This document shows positions 1-7,413 of a stretch of DNA of 60,733 nt, piece after piece. This DNA comes from a virus. Each line of letters opens with the position of its first letter. Positions within the stretch are counted from its first letter, which is position 1. A program made the position numbers and the translations under genes. Location: positions 1 to 60,733 of IMG/VR virus record IMGVR_UViG_3300018049_000020; one strand, written 5' to 3'. The notes below the pieces were generated by a model that was not told where the DNA came from, made no database searches, and saw only the letters and a program-made list of their open reading frames with translations.

Positions 1-1703
1 GCATCTGAATCAGCATATTGTGTAATTGTTGTTGCAAGTGTTAAGGTACCATTTACATCATCGTATGTTGATGTGATGCCTGTACCTGCTGTTACTAAAG
101 CATTTACTCTGTCATCAACTCTTTCCTCTGTGAAGTATAAGTTTGATGAACCTTCTGTTAACGAATCTGTATCTGGTAATAATGCATTAACTCTAGCATC
201 TGCTCTAGCGTTTGTAAAGTAAAGGTTTGAACCTTCTGAAATATGAGCAGTTGTTGAAGGTATTGTAATAGCACCTGTACTTGAATCATATGCACCTGCA
301 CCAGAGTTTGTACTTAGAGATGCTCTTGCTCTAGCATCTGTATAGAATAAGTTTGTTGAACCTTCTGTAATGTCATCTGAATCACCACTTAGTTCACTTA
401 ATGCATCTGCTGTATCTACTTGTGCATCAACATAAGTTTTGACTGCTAACTGAGAAGGTACTAAAGTATCTGAAGCACTACCAAAATTAACATCTGTATC
501 GATTGCATTTTGAACTCTAGCGTCTGCTCTTGCATTTGTAAAGTATAAGTTTGTAGAGCCTTCTGTTATTTCATCTGTATTGTCTTTACTTGCGACTTGT
601 GAATCTACATATGCTTTAACTGATTGTTGAGAAGGTATTCTTGTTTCACTATTAGACACCATATTATCTTCATCGATAAGAGCTGCTGTGATTCTAGCAT
701 CTGCTCTAGCGTCAGTGAAATATAAGTTTGAACCTTCTGCTAAATCACCAGTGTCATGGTTAGCAATACTAGTAACTGTACCAGTTACGTTACCAGTTAA
801 GTTTCCTTCGAATGTTCCTGCAACAAAAGTTTCTGAACCGACTGTCCATTTATCGTTGGTCTCATCCCATAAGAATGTTTTTGCAGTTGAACTACCTCTA
901 GTTACACTCAAACCAGCATCTTCTGTTGGTGAACCTGAAGTAAAGTTACTGTTTAATGCGATTGTGTTGTCTGCAAGGTTAATTGTCTCTGAGTTTACAG
1001 TTGTTGTTGTACCTGAAACTGTTAGTGAACCTGAGATTGTAACATCATCGTTAAGTGAAATAACACCATTTCCGTTACCACTCAATACTAAGTTAGTATC
1101 AGCTGATCTGGACACGATTTGATCAACTGCAATATTGTTACTAAATGTGATGTTGTTTCCTGCACTGTTGGTAATATTGTTACCGTCTTCGATTTGAACT
1201 GGACCTTTAAGTGCAATAACACCTGATCCTGTTGCATCTAACTCTAAATCACCAGAACCACTTGTCTGTATAGACATGTTTTGGTTAGAGTCAGCACTAA
1301 AGACGATTGTACCTGAGTCATCTGAAATAACCTGTTGTCCGTTAACATATAAAGAACCAGGTCCAACGTATACGTCTTTCCATGTTCTACTTGATGAACC
1401 TAAGTCGTATGTGTTATCTGCGCTTGGTATGATGTTACCTGCAAATGTACCACCACCTAAGTATGATAATACATCTGAGTCGCCGTATTGGGCTGCACCA
1501 GCGATTGTTAGTGTGTTAGCAGAATCATCGTATGTTAATGTGATGCCTGTACCTGCTGTTAAAAGTTGAGCGACTCTATCGTCTACTGACTCATCTAATG
1601 CTGATGCTGAAATTGAACCAACGTATGATCCAGAAGAGCTAATAACCTCTGTTCCACCGATTGACAGGCCGTTTTTAATATTAAAATTCTTTTCCCCTGC
1701 CAT
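1..1703 (-). CDS. Tail fibre/adhesin-like structural protein (partial, C-terminus beyond left edge)
   Basis: An open minus-strand frame of 567 codons runs off the left edge, so the C-terminus is missing. It starts at ATG 1703 in a TAATG overlap with the upstream gene, preceded by a strong GGAGG Shine-Dalgarno that lies inside that gene's last codons. The N-terminus carries the LSIGGTEVI motif. The middle has the [17 protein letters not shown] fibre motif. The visible C-terminal part has at least five copies of a LYFTxARADARV-type repeat, for example YFTDARADARI and YFTNARADARV. These repeats are typical of beta-rich tail-fibre or appendage proteins of marine T4-like phages. A role in host attachment is inferred; the receptor-binding tip is not visible. 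Confidence 0.7.
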   Translation of the reverse strand, partial: MAGEKNFNIKNGLSIGGTEVISSSGSYVGSISASALDESVDDRVAQLLTAGTGITLTYDDSANTLTIAGAAQYGDSDVLSYLGGGTFAGNIIPSADNTYDLGSSSRTWKDVYVGPGSLYVNGQQVISDDSGTIVFSADSNQNMSIQTSGSGDLELDATGSGVIALKGPVQIEDGNNITNSAGNNITFSNNIAVDQIVSRSADTNLVLSGNGNGVISLNDDVTISGSLTVSGTTTTVNSETINLADNTIALNSNFTSGSPTEDAGLSVTRGSSTAKTFLWDETNDKWTVGSETFVAGTFEGNLTGNVTGTVTSIANHDTGDLAEGSNLYFTDARADARITAALIDEDNMVSNSETRIPSQQSVKAYVDSQVASKDNTDEITEGSTNLYFTNARADARVQNAIDTDVNFGSASDTLVPSQLAVKTYVDAQVDTADALSELSGDSDDITEGSTNLFYTDARARASLSTNSGAGAYDSSTGAITIPSTTAHISEGSNLYFTNARADARVNALLPDTDSLTEGSSNLYFTEERVDDRVNALVTAGTGITSTYDDVNGTLTLATTITQYADSD

Positions 1704-1963
1704 TAGATAGTACCTCCGTCAACTTGCGGTAATGAAAACTCACCCGTTGATGAGTTATAAGATAAATTCGTTTCTCCAGATGCTAATGAAATAGCACCTC
1801 TTGCTTTTGCGTTAGTAAAATATTGATTCGTTGCACCTTCTGTGATGTCATCTGAGTCTAGTGCGGATACTGATCCAGCGGTAATTTTACCAGCACTAGT
1901 TATGACCTCTGTAGAACCGATGTTTAATCCGTATTCTATAACAAAATTATTTTGTGTTGCCAT
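1703..1963 (-). CDS. Short fibre-related structural protein
   Basis: This 86-residue protein looks like a miniature of its neighbour. Residues 6-20 (NFVIEYGLNIGSTEV) match the N-terminus of the next gene, and one YFTNAKARGAI motif follows. It ends in QVDGGTI, close to the VIDGGTF and AIDGGTF ends of two other proteins in this block. The DNA for the last Asp-Gly-Gly codons provides the GGAGG ribosome-binding site of the downstream gene, with a TAATG overlap. It is probably a small virion component, or a remnant from recombination among fibre genes. No catalytic motif is seen. Only a weak AGGA lies ahead of its own start. Confidence 0.6.
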   Translation of the reverse strand: MATQNNFVIEYGLNIGSTEVITSAGKITAGSVSALDSDDITEGATNQYFTNAKARGAISLASGETNLSYNSSTGEFSLPQVDGGTI

Positions 1964-2051
1964 GGTTAGTGTGTCCTAATTGAGTGTATACAGTATTATT
2001 TAGTAGAGATTACTCTTCAAAAAGGTGGTTTAAACAAAATTTAAACAAAAA

Positions 2052-2792
2052 TCATACTTTAATTAATTGACGTGACCATTTGAATACAGTCGAGTTTGCA
2101 GAAGCAGGTGTAATCTTTAAAACTACATTACCACTTTCAACTGCAACTGATACTGAATACAACGAACTATTTGTAACTATCTCAGCGTATTGTGTAAAGT
2201 AAGCAGTTGAACCGTCATGAATTACAACAACTTCAGATGTGTGATAGTTTGTACCCTCTGTTGCTTGTAAAATATACTTAGCACTTCGATAATTTGATAA
2301 AGAAAACGAATCTAAGTCTGTTTCCGATGTTGTAGTGGTTGTTGTACCTGTATTACTATCAACAACCAAACTATCGATTGTTAATGTGTCTGAAGCAGTG
2401 ATAGTAGTGCATGTTAAATCACCAACTTCTAAAGCTGCTTTAGCGTAACCTGTGCCTGAAGTGTTAACTGTTGTAGTAGGTTCTACTTCTAAACCGTCAA
2501 ATAATTTCCATGTAGAATCACTAGCATCTCTAAAAAGACCTGTGAACTCATTGCCGCTGTCTGATAAACCATCATCGTAGTTACCATATAACCCTATGTC
2601 AACTGTATCTGAACTCGTGTTTGAGTTCGCAAGTTCGATCATTGAGTCTATAACAGACGTGGTTGTACTGTTAACGGTAGTTTGTGTACCATTAACTGTT
2701 AAATTGCCTGTGATTGTCGCATCGCCATCGACCAACAGGTCTTGACCTGTTTCTAGTCCTATGTCTGCATAAAATTTTGATTTTGTTGCCAT
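2052..2792 (-). CDS. Virion structural/tail-fibre-like protein
   Basis: A 246-residue protein. Residues 1-50 hold a MATKSKFYADIGLETG start and the [18 protein letters not shown] motif found across marine T4-like appendage proteins. Residues 160-246 form a C-terminal domain (YHTSEVVVIHDG, then TQYAEI, then ITPASANSTVFKW) that is clearly paralogous to the C-terminal domains of the next two upstream genes. A late-promoter-like CATAAATA lies 29 bases upstream and a terminator hairpin lies beyond that, so this gene probably starts a separate transcription unit. A function in the tail appendage is inferred from these domains; the precise role is unknown. Confidence 0.65.
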   Translation of the reverse strand: MATKSKFYADIGLETGQDLLVDGDATITGNLTVNGTQTTVNSTTTSVIDSMIELANSNTSSDTVDIGLYGNYDDGLSDSGNEFTGLFRDASDSTWKLFDGLEVEPTTTVNTSGTGYAKAALEVGDLTCTTITASDTLTIDSLVVDSNTGTTTTTTSETDLDSFSLSNYRSAKYILQATEGTNYHTSEVVVIHDGSTAYFTQYAEIVTNSSLYSVSVAVESGNVVLKITPASANSTVFKWSRQLIKV

Positions 2793-2820
2793 AATAATCT
2801 CAAAAATATATTCTCAGTAC

Positions 2821-2828
2821 TATTTATG
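2821..2828 (-). promoter_or_regulatory. Late-promoter-like motif CATAAATA
   Basis: The motif matches the NATAAATA late-promoter consensus of T4-like marine phages. It lies 29 bases upstream of the 2052-2792 gene and downstream of a terminator hairpin, which makes it a credible start of a new late transcript. Confidence 0.5.
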
Positions 2829-2839
2829 ACTTTTTGGAA

Positions 2840-2867
2840 GTAAAAGAAAGGGGATCATGTGATCCCC
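2840..2867 (-). terminator. Rho-independent-type terminator hairpin
   Basis: On the minus strand a perfect 8-bp stem (GGGGATCA / TGATCCCC, 2-base loop) is followed by a T-rich run, TTTCTTTTA. It lies 22 bases after the stop of the 2889-3299 gene and before the next late promoter. It is the clearest classical terminator in the fibre block. Confidence 0.75.
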
Positions 2868-2888
2868 TCTCAAGAAAGTTGCTTAGTT

Positions 2889-3299
2889 CTAAGCGCCTAC
2901 TAAAGTCCTGTGGAATTTAATAGTTGTACTGTTTGCTGAGGCAGGTGTAATTCTGAGTCTCAAGTCGGAACCATTAATGTCAGCATCGAATGATGCAACA
3001 CTAGTGTTTTTCAATGTACCGTATTGAGTCATGGTTACTGCGCTTCCGTCATGTACTAATACTATCTCAGTTGAATGATAGTTAGAACCTTCTGACATTG
3101 CAATAACATATCTAGCAGCTCTAAAGTCAGCATGGGCAAAAGTGTCCAAGTCGACTTGAGATGTAGATGTTGTTGTTAATGCTGTAGACGTTCTATGTTT
3201 AGTATCCAACTCTTTAGAAGTAGTGATGACATCATTAGATGAATCGTAAGACAATACTCTAATTAACTCAGCGACTTTAAATGCATTTGTTTTAGCCAT
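2889..3299 (-). CDS. Small virion-like protein sharing a fibre C-terminal domain
   Basis: A 136-residue protein consisting mostly of the C-terminal domain shared with its two neighbours: FRAARYVIAMSEGSNYHS, then IVLVHDG, TQYGTL, and LRITPASANSTTIKFH. The N-terminal 40 residues are short and lack the repeats of the neighbours. A strong AGGAG ribosome-binding site precedes ATG 3299. The stop is followed by a terminator. It is likely a structural subunit or a stand-alone copy of the domain. The function of the domain is unknown; its repeated use suggests an assembly or receptor-facing module. Confidence 0.6.
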   Translation of the reverse strand: MAKTNAFKVAELIRVLSYDSSNDVITTSKELDTKHRTSTALTTTSTSQVDLDTFAHADFRAARYVIAMSEGSNYHSTEIVLVHDGSAVTMTQYGTLKNTSVASFDADINGSDLRLRITPASANSTTIKFHRTLVGA

Positions 3300-3309
3300 T
3301 GTCTACTCC

Positions 3310-4137
3310 TTATGATAACCTAATTTGGAAGGTTTTGAATGTTGTATTAGTATTTGCAGGAGTCACAAGCAATCTCATGTTTCCTGAATTTACATCTGAA
3401 CTTAACGTGAATAATGAAGACGCTGAATATACATCGCCATATTGAACGAAGTAAGAATTCGAGCCATCATTAATCAATAATACTTCTGCTGAATGTGTGC
3501 CAGCTGATGCATGTGATGCCATGATCACATACTTAACTGCCTTGTTGGCAATTGCGTTTGCTGATAACACCTGATCTGCTGTAGTAGCAGTAGCTGATAA
3601 TGTAGTGAAGTAACCTTGAACAAGGTTAGCTGCACTAGTAATAGCGACTACTTCAACAACATCACCATTTAAAGCATTTTCCGTTAATGTGATAGTTGAT
3701 GAGCTGGTAGCAGTATAGTCTGCACCACCACCTACTAACTTAACACCGTTAATGTACACTTGTTCATAACCTGAGGTATATGAAAGTGAATTACCATTAT
3801 CATCGTTACCTGTAATTGAAGTACCAGTTGATGATATAGTGTAAGTGAATGTTTGTACACCCGAAGATGGTTGGTCTGACCAACTCAAAGTTCCTGAACC
3901 ATCAGTTTTTAAAATCTGATTTGAGGAACCATCACTTGTAGGAAAAGAGAAAGCATCATTAACAGTTAAAGAAGCTGGATTCGATCCAACTTCTACAACA
4001 GCAGCTGAGCCGTCATTCTTCTCGGTATAAAATCTACCATGATAAGTATTGACAGCTAATTCACCTAGTGATAGATCACCTATACCAGGCAAAGCGCTTT
4101 GTGTAGAACTCCTTTTAAATTGTATTAATGTTGCCAT
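3310..4137 (-). CDS. Fibre-like structural protein with an Mtd-N-like start
   Basis: A 275-residue protein. It begins MATLIQFKRSSTQSALPG with LGELAVNTYHGRFY, resembling the N-terminal domain of major-tropism-determinant-type adhesins (IQxKRSTxxxxP...LxxGELA). The middle holds a beta module with VYINGVKLVGGGADYT and GDVVEVVAI. The C-terminus (residues about 195-275) is the shared domain YVIMASHASAGTHSAEVLLI with VQYGDVY and LLVTPANTNTTFK. AGGAG precedes ATG 4137. A role as an adhesin or appendage subunit is inferred. No reverse transcriptase or variable repeat accompanies it, so it is not part of a visible diversity-generating system. Confidence 0.65.
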   Translation of the reverse strand: MATLIQFKRSSTQSALPGIGDLSLGELAVNTYHGRFYTEKNDGSAAVVEVGSNPASLTVNDAFSFPTSDGSSNQILKTDGSGTLSWSDQPSSGVQTFTYTISSTGTSITGNDDNGNSLSYTSGYEQVYINGVKLVGGGADYTATSSSTITLTENALNGDVVEVVAITSAANLVQGYFTTLSATATTADQVLSANAIANKAVKYVIMASHASAGTHSAEVLLINDGSNSYFVQYGDVYSASSLFTLSSDVNSGNMRLLVTPANTNTTFKTFQIRLS

Positions 4138-4165
4138 TGTTCTCTCCTATAGATTAGATGTTAAA

Positions 4166-5734
4166 TTAGAATGTACCACCGTCTATAGCAGTAACAGATA
4201 CAGCACCTGAAGAGACTGTAAAGTTACTTGAGTCGAATGAAGCAATACCTTTAGCAGATGTTGTAGCATCATCGATTGCAACATCACCAGATGTTACAGT
4301 AAAGTATGAAGCTGAGAAAGATGCGATACCTTTATTAGCGTCTGTTGCATCTTCACCTGCTATTGTTATACTACCGTCAGCGTTTGTTACATCGATACCT
4401 TCGCCAGCTGAAAGAGCAGCAAGTTCCATATCTCCGTTAGAACCATTACCAATTAGTAATTGTCCTGCTGTAGGAGCTGCACCGTCTATAGAAGTAATTG
4501 AACCTGAAAGTGCAAGTCCTGAAACTTCTAAGTTACCGAATACTGCGTTACCTACTGAACCAGAGAATACTGAAGATGTGTCTGTAGCGTCTTGGATAAA
4601 TTTAAATTTACCGTCAGAATCATCCATACCAAAGAAACCAATTTTAGCAGTAGAACCATTGTGCCACTTAAATTTGATACCTCTGTCTAGGTTGTCATCT
4701 GAAGCGTCATCACCGATTTCAAACACTGGATCTGCAACTGAAGTAGTTGTAGAGTTTACAGTAGTTGTAGTACCGTTAACAGTCAAGTTACCTGAAACTG
4801 TTAAGTTACCTGAAGCGGCAATATTTGTTGATGTAATGTCATCTGAAGTTAGTGTACCATCTACTTGTACGTTGTTAAACTGTACGTTTGATGATGTGCC
4901 AACATCCTGACCGATTGCTAATGTTACGCCGTTGCCTGAAGCAGTTGATGAAACACCAGTACCACCTAAAACAGAAAGTACTTCTGAGTCAAGGTCGATA
5001 GCAATAGATGTAGTACCATCTGAGATGTCTAAATCTTGTGCTGTTACTTGTGAATCAACATATGCTTTAACAGATTGCTGTGTAGGAACTTTAACGTCTG
5101 AATCAGAAGCCATGTTGTCTTCGTCAACTAAGAAGTCAATGTTTCCTACTTGAACTGCGTTAGCTTGAATTGCAGTAACACCTGAAGCGTTAACTGTTAT
5201 GTCACCTGAAAGTGAAACGTTATCAAATGAATCTGTACCATCATAGATCAAAATTTGACCTGATGAAGGAGCAGAAATATCTGAGTCTGATGCACCAGCA
5301 AGTGTTGAAGTTGTAGATACGAAAGAAAGGTTTCCTGAAGCATCTGTTGCAAGAACCTGGTTAGCAGAACCATCAGCTGATGGTAATGTAAAGGTTACTG
5401 AACTTGCAACTGAATCAGGAGCTTTCAGACCAACGAAGTTTGAACCGTTGTCTGAATCTTCTCTAAGTTGTAATGAAGCACCAGAAGTTGCACCGTTACC
5501 AACAATAAAGTTTGAAGGCGTTGGAGCATCACCGTCTACGATATCGGTATAATATTTACCGCCGATTTCGTGAATAACAGCTGATGAGCCTGAGTCTACT
5601 GACTCGATATACAATTTAGCAGAAGCACCGTCATTCGATCTATCCTGTACATACGCTAATTCGCCTTCGCTCAAGTCTGAGACTGTTGGCGCACTCGCTC
5701 CTGTACTTCTTTTAATTTGAATAACTGTTGCCAT
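4166..5734 (-). CDS. Tail-fibre-like structural protein
   Basis: A 522-residue protein. The N-terminus ([20 protein letters not shown] then [12 protein letters not shown]) has the same Mtd-N-like start as the gene downstream. Residues about 310-400 contain [14 protein letters not shown] followed by [14 protein letters not shown] and [17 protein letters not shown], a block widespread in marine T4-like fibre proteins. The tail has two [15 protein letters not shown]-type repeats and ends AIDGGTF. AGGAG lies just upstream of ATG 5734, and a late-promoter motif lies about 140 bases upstream, giving a long structured leader. It probably forms part of a tail appendage. Confidence 0.7.
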   Translation of the reverse strand: MATVIQIKRSTGASAPTVSDLSEGELAYVQDRSNDGASAKLYIESVDSGSSAVIHEIGGKYYTDIVDGDAPTPSNFIVGNGATSGASLQLREDSDNGSNFVGLKAPDSVASSVTFTLPSADGSANQVLATDASGNLSFVSTTSTLAGASDSDISAPSSGQILIYDGTDSFDNVSLSGDITVNASGVTAIQANAVQVGNIDFLVDEDNMASDSDVKVPTQQSVKAYVDSQVTAQDLDISDGTTSIAIDLDSEVLSVLGGTGVSSTASGNGVTLAIGQDVGTSSNVQFNNVQVDGTLTSDDITSTNIAASGNLTVSGNLTVNGTTTTVNSTTTSVADPVFEIGDDASDDNLDRGIKFKWHNGSTAKIGFFGMDDSDGKFKFIQDATDTSSVFSGSVGNAVFGNLEVSGLALSGSITSIDGAAPTAGQLLIGNGSNGDMELAALSAGEGIDVTNADGSITIAGEDATDANKGIASFSASYFTVTSGDVAIDDATTSAKGIASFDSSNFTVSSGAVSVTAIDGGTF

Positions 5735-5884
5735 TTTTTTCTCCTAAAAAATGAATTGGGTTTAATATAAAATTTGCAAATTTCTAGTTCACATATCCCT
5801 AGAAGATCATTATCTATCTCGTCCTCTCACAATGAGGGTCGTGTCTCACTGAATGACACCTTGATTGTAATAGTATTTATAAGA
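5735..5884 (-). promoter_or_regulatory. Late promoter plus about 140-base structured leader
   Basis: TATAAATA lies at 5874-5881 on the minus strand. Between it and ATG 5734 the transcript could form a GTGTC/GACAC stem (9-base loop) and an adjacent CTCA/TGAG stem inside CCCTCATTGTGAGAGG. No open frame of note is present. Most intergenic gaps in this block are under 100 bases, so the long leader is unusual. Confidence 0.45.
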
Positions 5885-6127
5885 CTAAAATGTTCCGCCG
5901 TCTATAACAGTGGTAGTAACCCACTTATCAGACGATGCGTTATATGCCAATAGGCCGTTATCTGTTTCACTAGCATCTACATCTGATAGTTCTTGTATAG
6001 ATTTAGCTGATAGATTGACATTAGTAGATGAGTTACCAATTGCAACTTGTTTTACTCTAAAGTTACCTTGACCTTGCACCTTTCCTGAGATGCCTGCTAC
6101 TCTTCCTACTACACCTTTAATTGCCAT
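5885..6127 (-). CDS. Small virion-associated protein
   Basis: An 80-residue protein with a basic, glycine-rich start (MAIKGVVGRVAGISGKVQGQ) and a C-terminal half resembling pieces of the fibre genes (ELSDVDASETDNGLLAYNAS). It ends VIDGGTF, matching the end of the 4166-5734 protein. GGAGTT precedes ATG 6127. It sits two bases from the next gene, so the two are probably co-translated. I do not recognise a family; a minor structural role is inferred from context. Confidence 0.55.
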   Translation of the reverse strand: MAIKGVVGRVAGISGKVQGQGNFRVKQVAIGNSSTNVNLSAKSIQELSDVDASETDNGLLAYNASSDKWVTTTVIDGGTF

Positions 6128-6129
6128 AC

Positions 6130-6465
6130 TTAACTCCTAGTTACACCTGGCGTTATAATAGCTTGTCCTTCGACAACTCTACTAGTTTGACCACCAGAAC
6201 TTGTTATGTTTAAGTCATACAGATATCTGCCTGGATTTAGAGCAGTTGTTTGTGTATCTGTTAAAGACAAAGTGACCTGACCTGAAGCCTCTGAAATAGA
6301 TGTAGAAAATGTTGCACTTACTGAAGAAGACGTATATGTTTTTCTCATTTGTGCAGCTGCTGAATAACCTGATAGGTCTAAAACTGAACCATCAGAGTTT
6401 GTTACATCTACTGTAATGCTGAAGTCTGAACCTTGATCTATGTAAAGATTTGCTATAATTGCCAT
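6130..6465 (-). CDS. Predicted beta-sandwich virion protein
   Basis: A 111-residue protein built of alternating beta-type segments: NLYIDQGSDFSITVDVTN, LDLSGYSAAAQMRKTY, and LNPGRYLYDLNITSSGG. The pattern resembles small phage baseplate or appendage proteins with an immunoglobulin-like or BppU-like N-terminal fold; this is a pattern-level resemblance only. No Shine-Dalgarno is present. Instead TATAAATA ends five bases before ATG 6465, which places the expected late transcription start on the A of the start codon. Confidence 0.6.
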   Translation of the reverse strand: MAIIANLYIDQGSDFSITVDVTNSDGSVLDLSGYSAAAQMRKTYTSSSVSATFSTSISEASGQVTLSLTDTQTTALNPGRYLYDLNITSSGGQTSRVVEGQAIITPGVTRS

Positions 6466-6470
6466 ATTAC

Positions 6471-6478
6471 TATTTATA
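6471..6478 (-). promoter_or_regulatory. Late promoter TATAAATA abutting a start codon
   Basis: A perfect T4 late-promoter octamer with exactly five bases (GTAAT) between it and ATG 6465. In T4 numbering the octamer spans -13 to -6, so +1 would be the A of ATG. The resulting mRNA would be leaderless. Confidence 0.55.
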
Positions 6479-6482
6479 CGGA

Positions 6483-7412
6483 CTAATTATTTAATTGGGA
6501 ATATGGGACTTTTGTATGTATTTTTTCTACTGTAGTTGGATCAGTTTTTACGTATGCTTCTTCTAATTGTTTTACAGTACCGTCTGCATCTTTAACATAA
6601 ACTTGTTTAACTTCTGCTACAGGACCTATAGGTCTTCTGCTAGAATATGTTATCTGATATGTAAATGGTGATCTATGTTGATATGTAGTTTGTACAACAA
6701 TGTTACCACTTCTTGTATTCTGAGCATTTGCAATATATGGTGAAGGTTGAGAAGCAGAAACCCTATATGTATCTGGCGATCTATGTTGATACGTAAATGG
6801 TATTCTATGTTGATAGAACGATGGTGATCTATGTTGATACGTAAATGGTGTTCTACCTGTTGTAGGATATGTTATAGGTTGCCTATGTTGATATGTTGTT
6901 GGTGTTCGCCCTGTTGCCTGATATGTTGAAGGCTGTCTTGCATCTCTAATAAATGGATTCTGTCTATCAACAGGATGTCTGTAAGTTGTAGGTGAAGGTT
7001 TATTTCTTATAAACGGATTCTGTTTATTTACAGGATGTCTGTAATTAGCTGATATACGATAGCTACCAATTATCGGATTCTGTCTGTTAACAGGATGTTG
7101 ATAAGCTGCTGGTTGACGTTGATTTGCAACATAAGGTGATGGTCTATTTCTAATAAACGGATTCTGTTGTTGTGCAATGTATGGTGATTGAAATGGACTT
7201 CTTGCGATAGCAGCTGTCTGTGCGTTTGCTATGTAAGGAATAGGCACTCTAGTATTAGCAACTGTCTGAGCGTTTGCTGATGCACGGGCATTAGCAATGT
7301 ACGGCACAGGCGTAGTACCGTTAGTAGAATTTTGTCTATTAGCAATATAAGGATACGGCTGTTGTCCTGGCGTTGCGTTTGAATTGCTATATGTTACTTG
7401 TACGGTTGGCAT
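6483..7412 (-). CDS. Octapeptide-repeat virion protein
   Basis: A 309-residue protein of which about residues 15-260 are imperfect eight-residue repeats rich in Pro, Tyr, Gln, Arg and Asn. Two repeat flavours alternate: YQHRSPFT (tandem around residues 190-220) and PYIANRQN / NPFIRNKP. The last 50 residues are non-repetitive and charged (PVAEVKQVYVKDADGTVKQL). It lies one base from the next upstream gene, which has the same repeats. Such proteins occur in marine T4-like phages as virion proteins. A fibrous, perhaps polyproline-like rod is inferred from the regular Pro spacing. Confidence 0.6.
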   Translation of the reverse strand: MPTVQVTYSNSNATPGQQPYPYIANRQNSTNGTTPVPYIANARASANAQTVANTRVPIPYIANAQTAAIARSPFQSPYIAQQQNPFIRNRPSPYVANQRQPAAYQHPVNRQNPIIGSYRISANYRHPVNKQNPFIRNKPSPTTYRHPVDRQNPFIRDARQPSTYQATGRTPTTYQHRQPITYPTTGRTPFTYQHRSPSFYQHRIPFTYQHRSPDTYRVSASQPSPYIANAQNTRSGNIVVQTTYQHRSPFTYQITYSSRRPIGPVAEVKQVYVKDADGTVKQLEEAYVKTDPTTVEKIHTKVPYSQLNN

Positions 7413-7413
7413 T

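Noticed and set aside
688-1569. Plus-strand open frames across the left-edge fibre gene
   Set aside because: Shadows of the continuous minus-strand frame, which has recognisable fibre repeats and a strong Shine-Dalgarno.
3310-5734. Diversity-generating retroelement suggested by Mtd-like N-termini
   Set aside because: No reverse transcriptase, template repeat or adenine-biased variable repeat is visible in the window.
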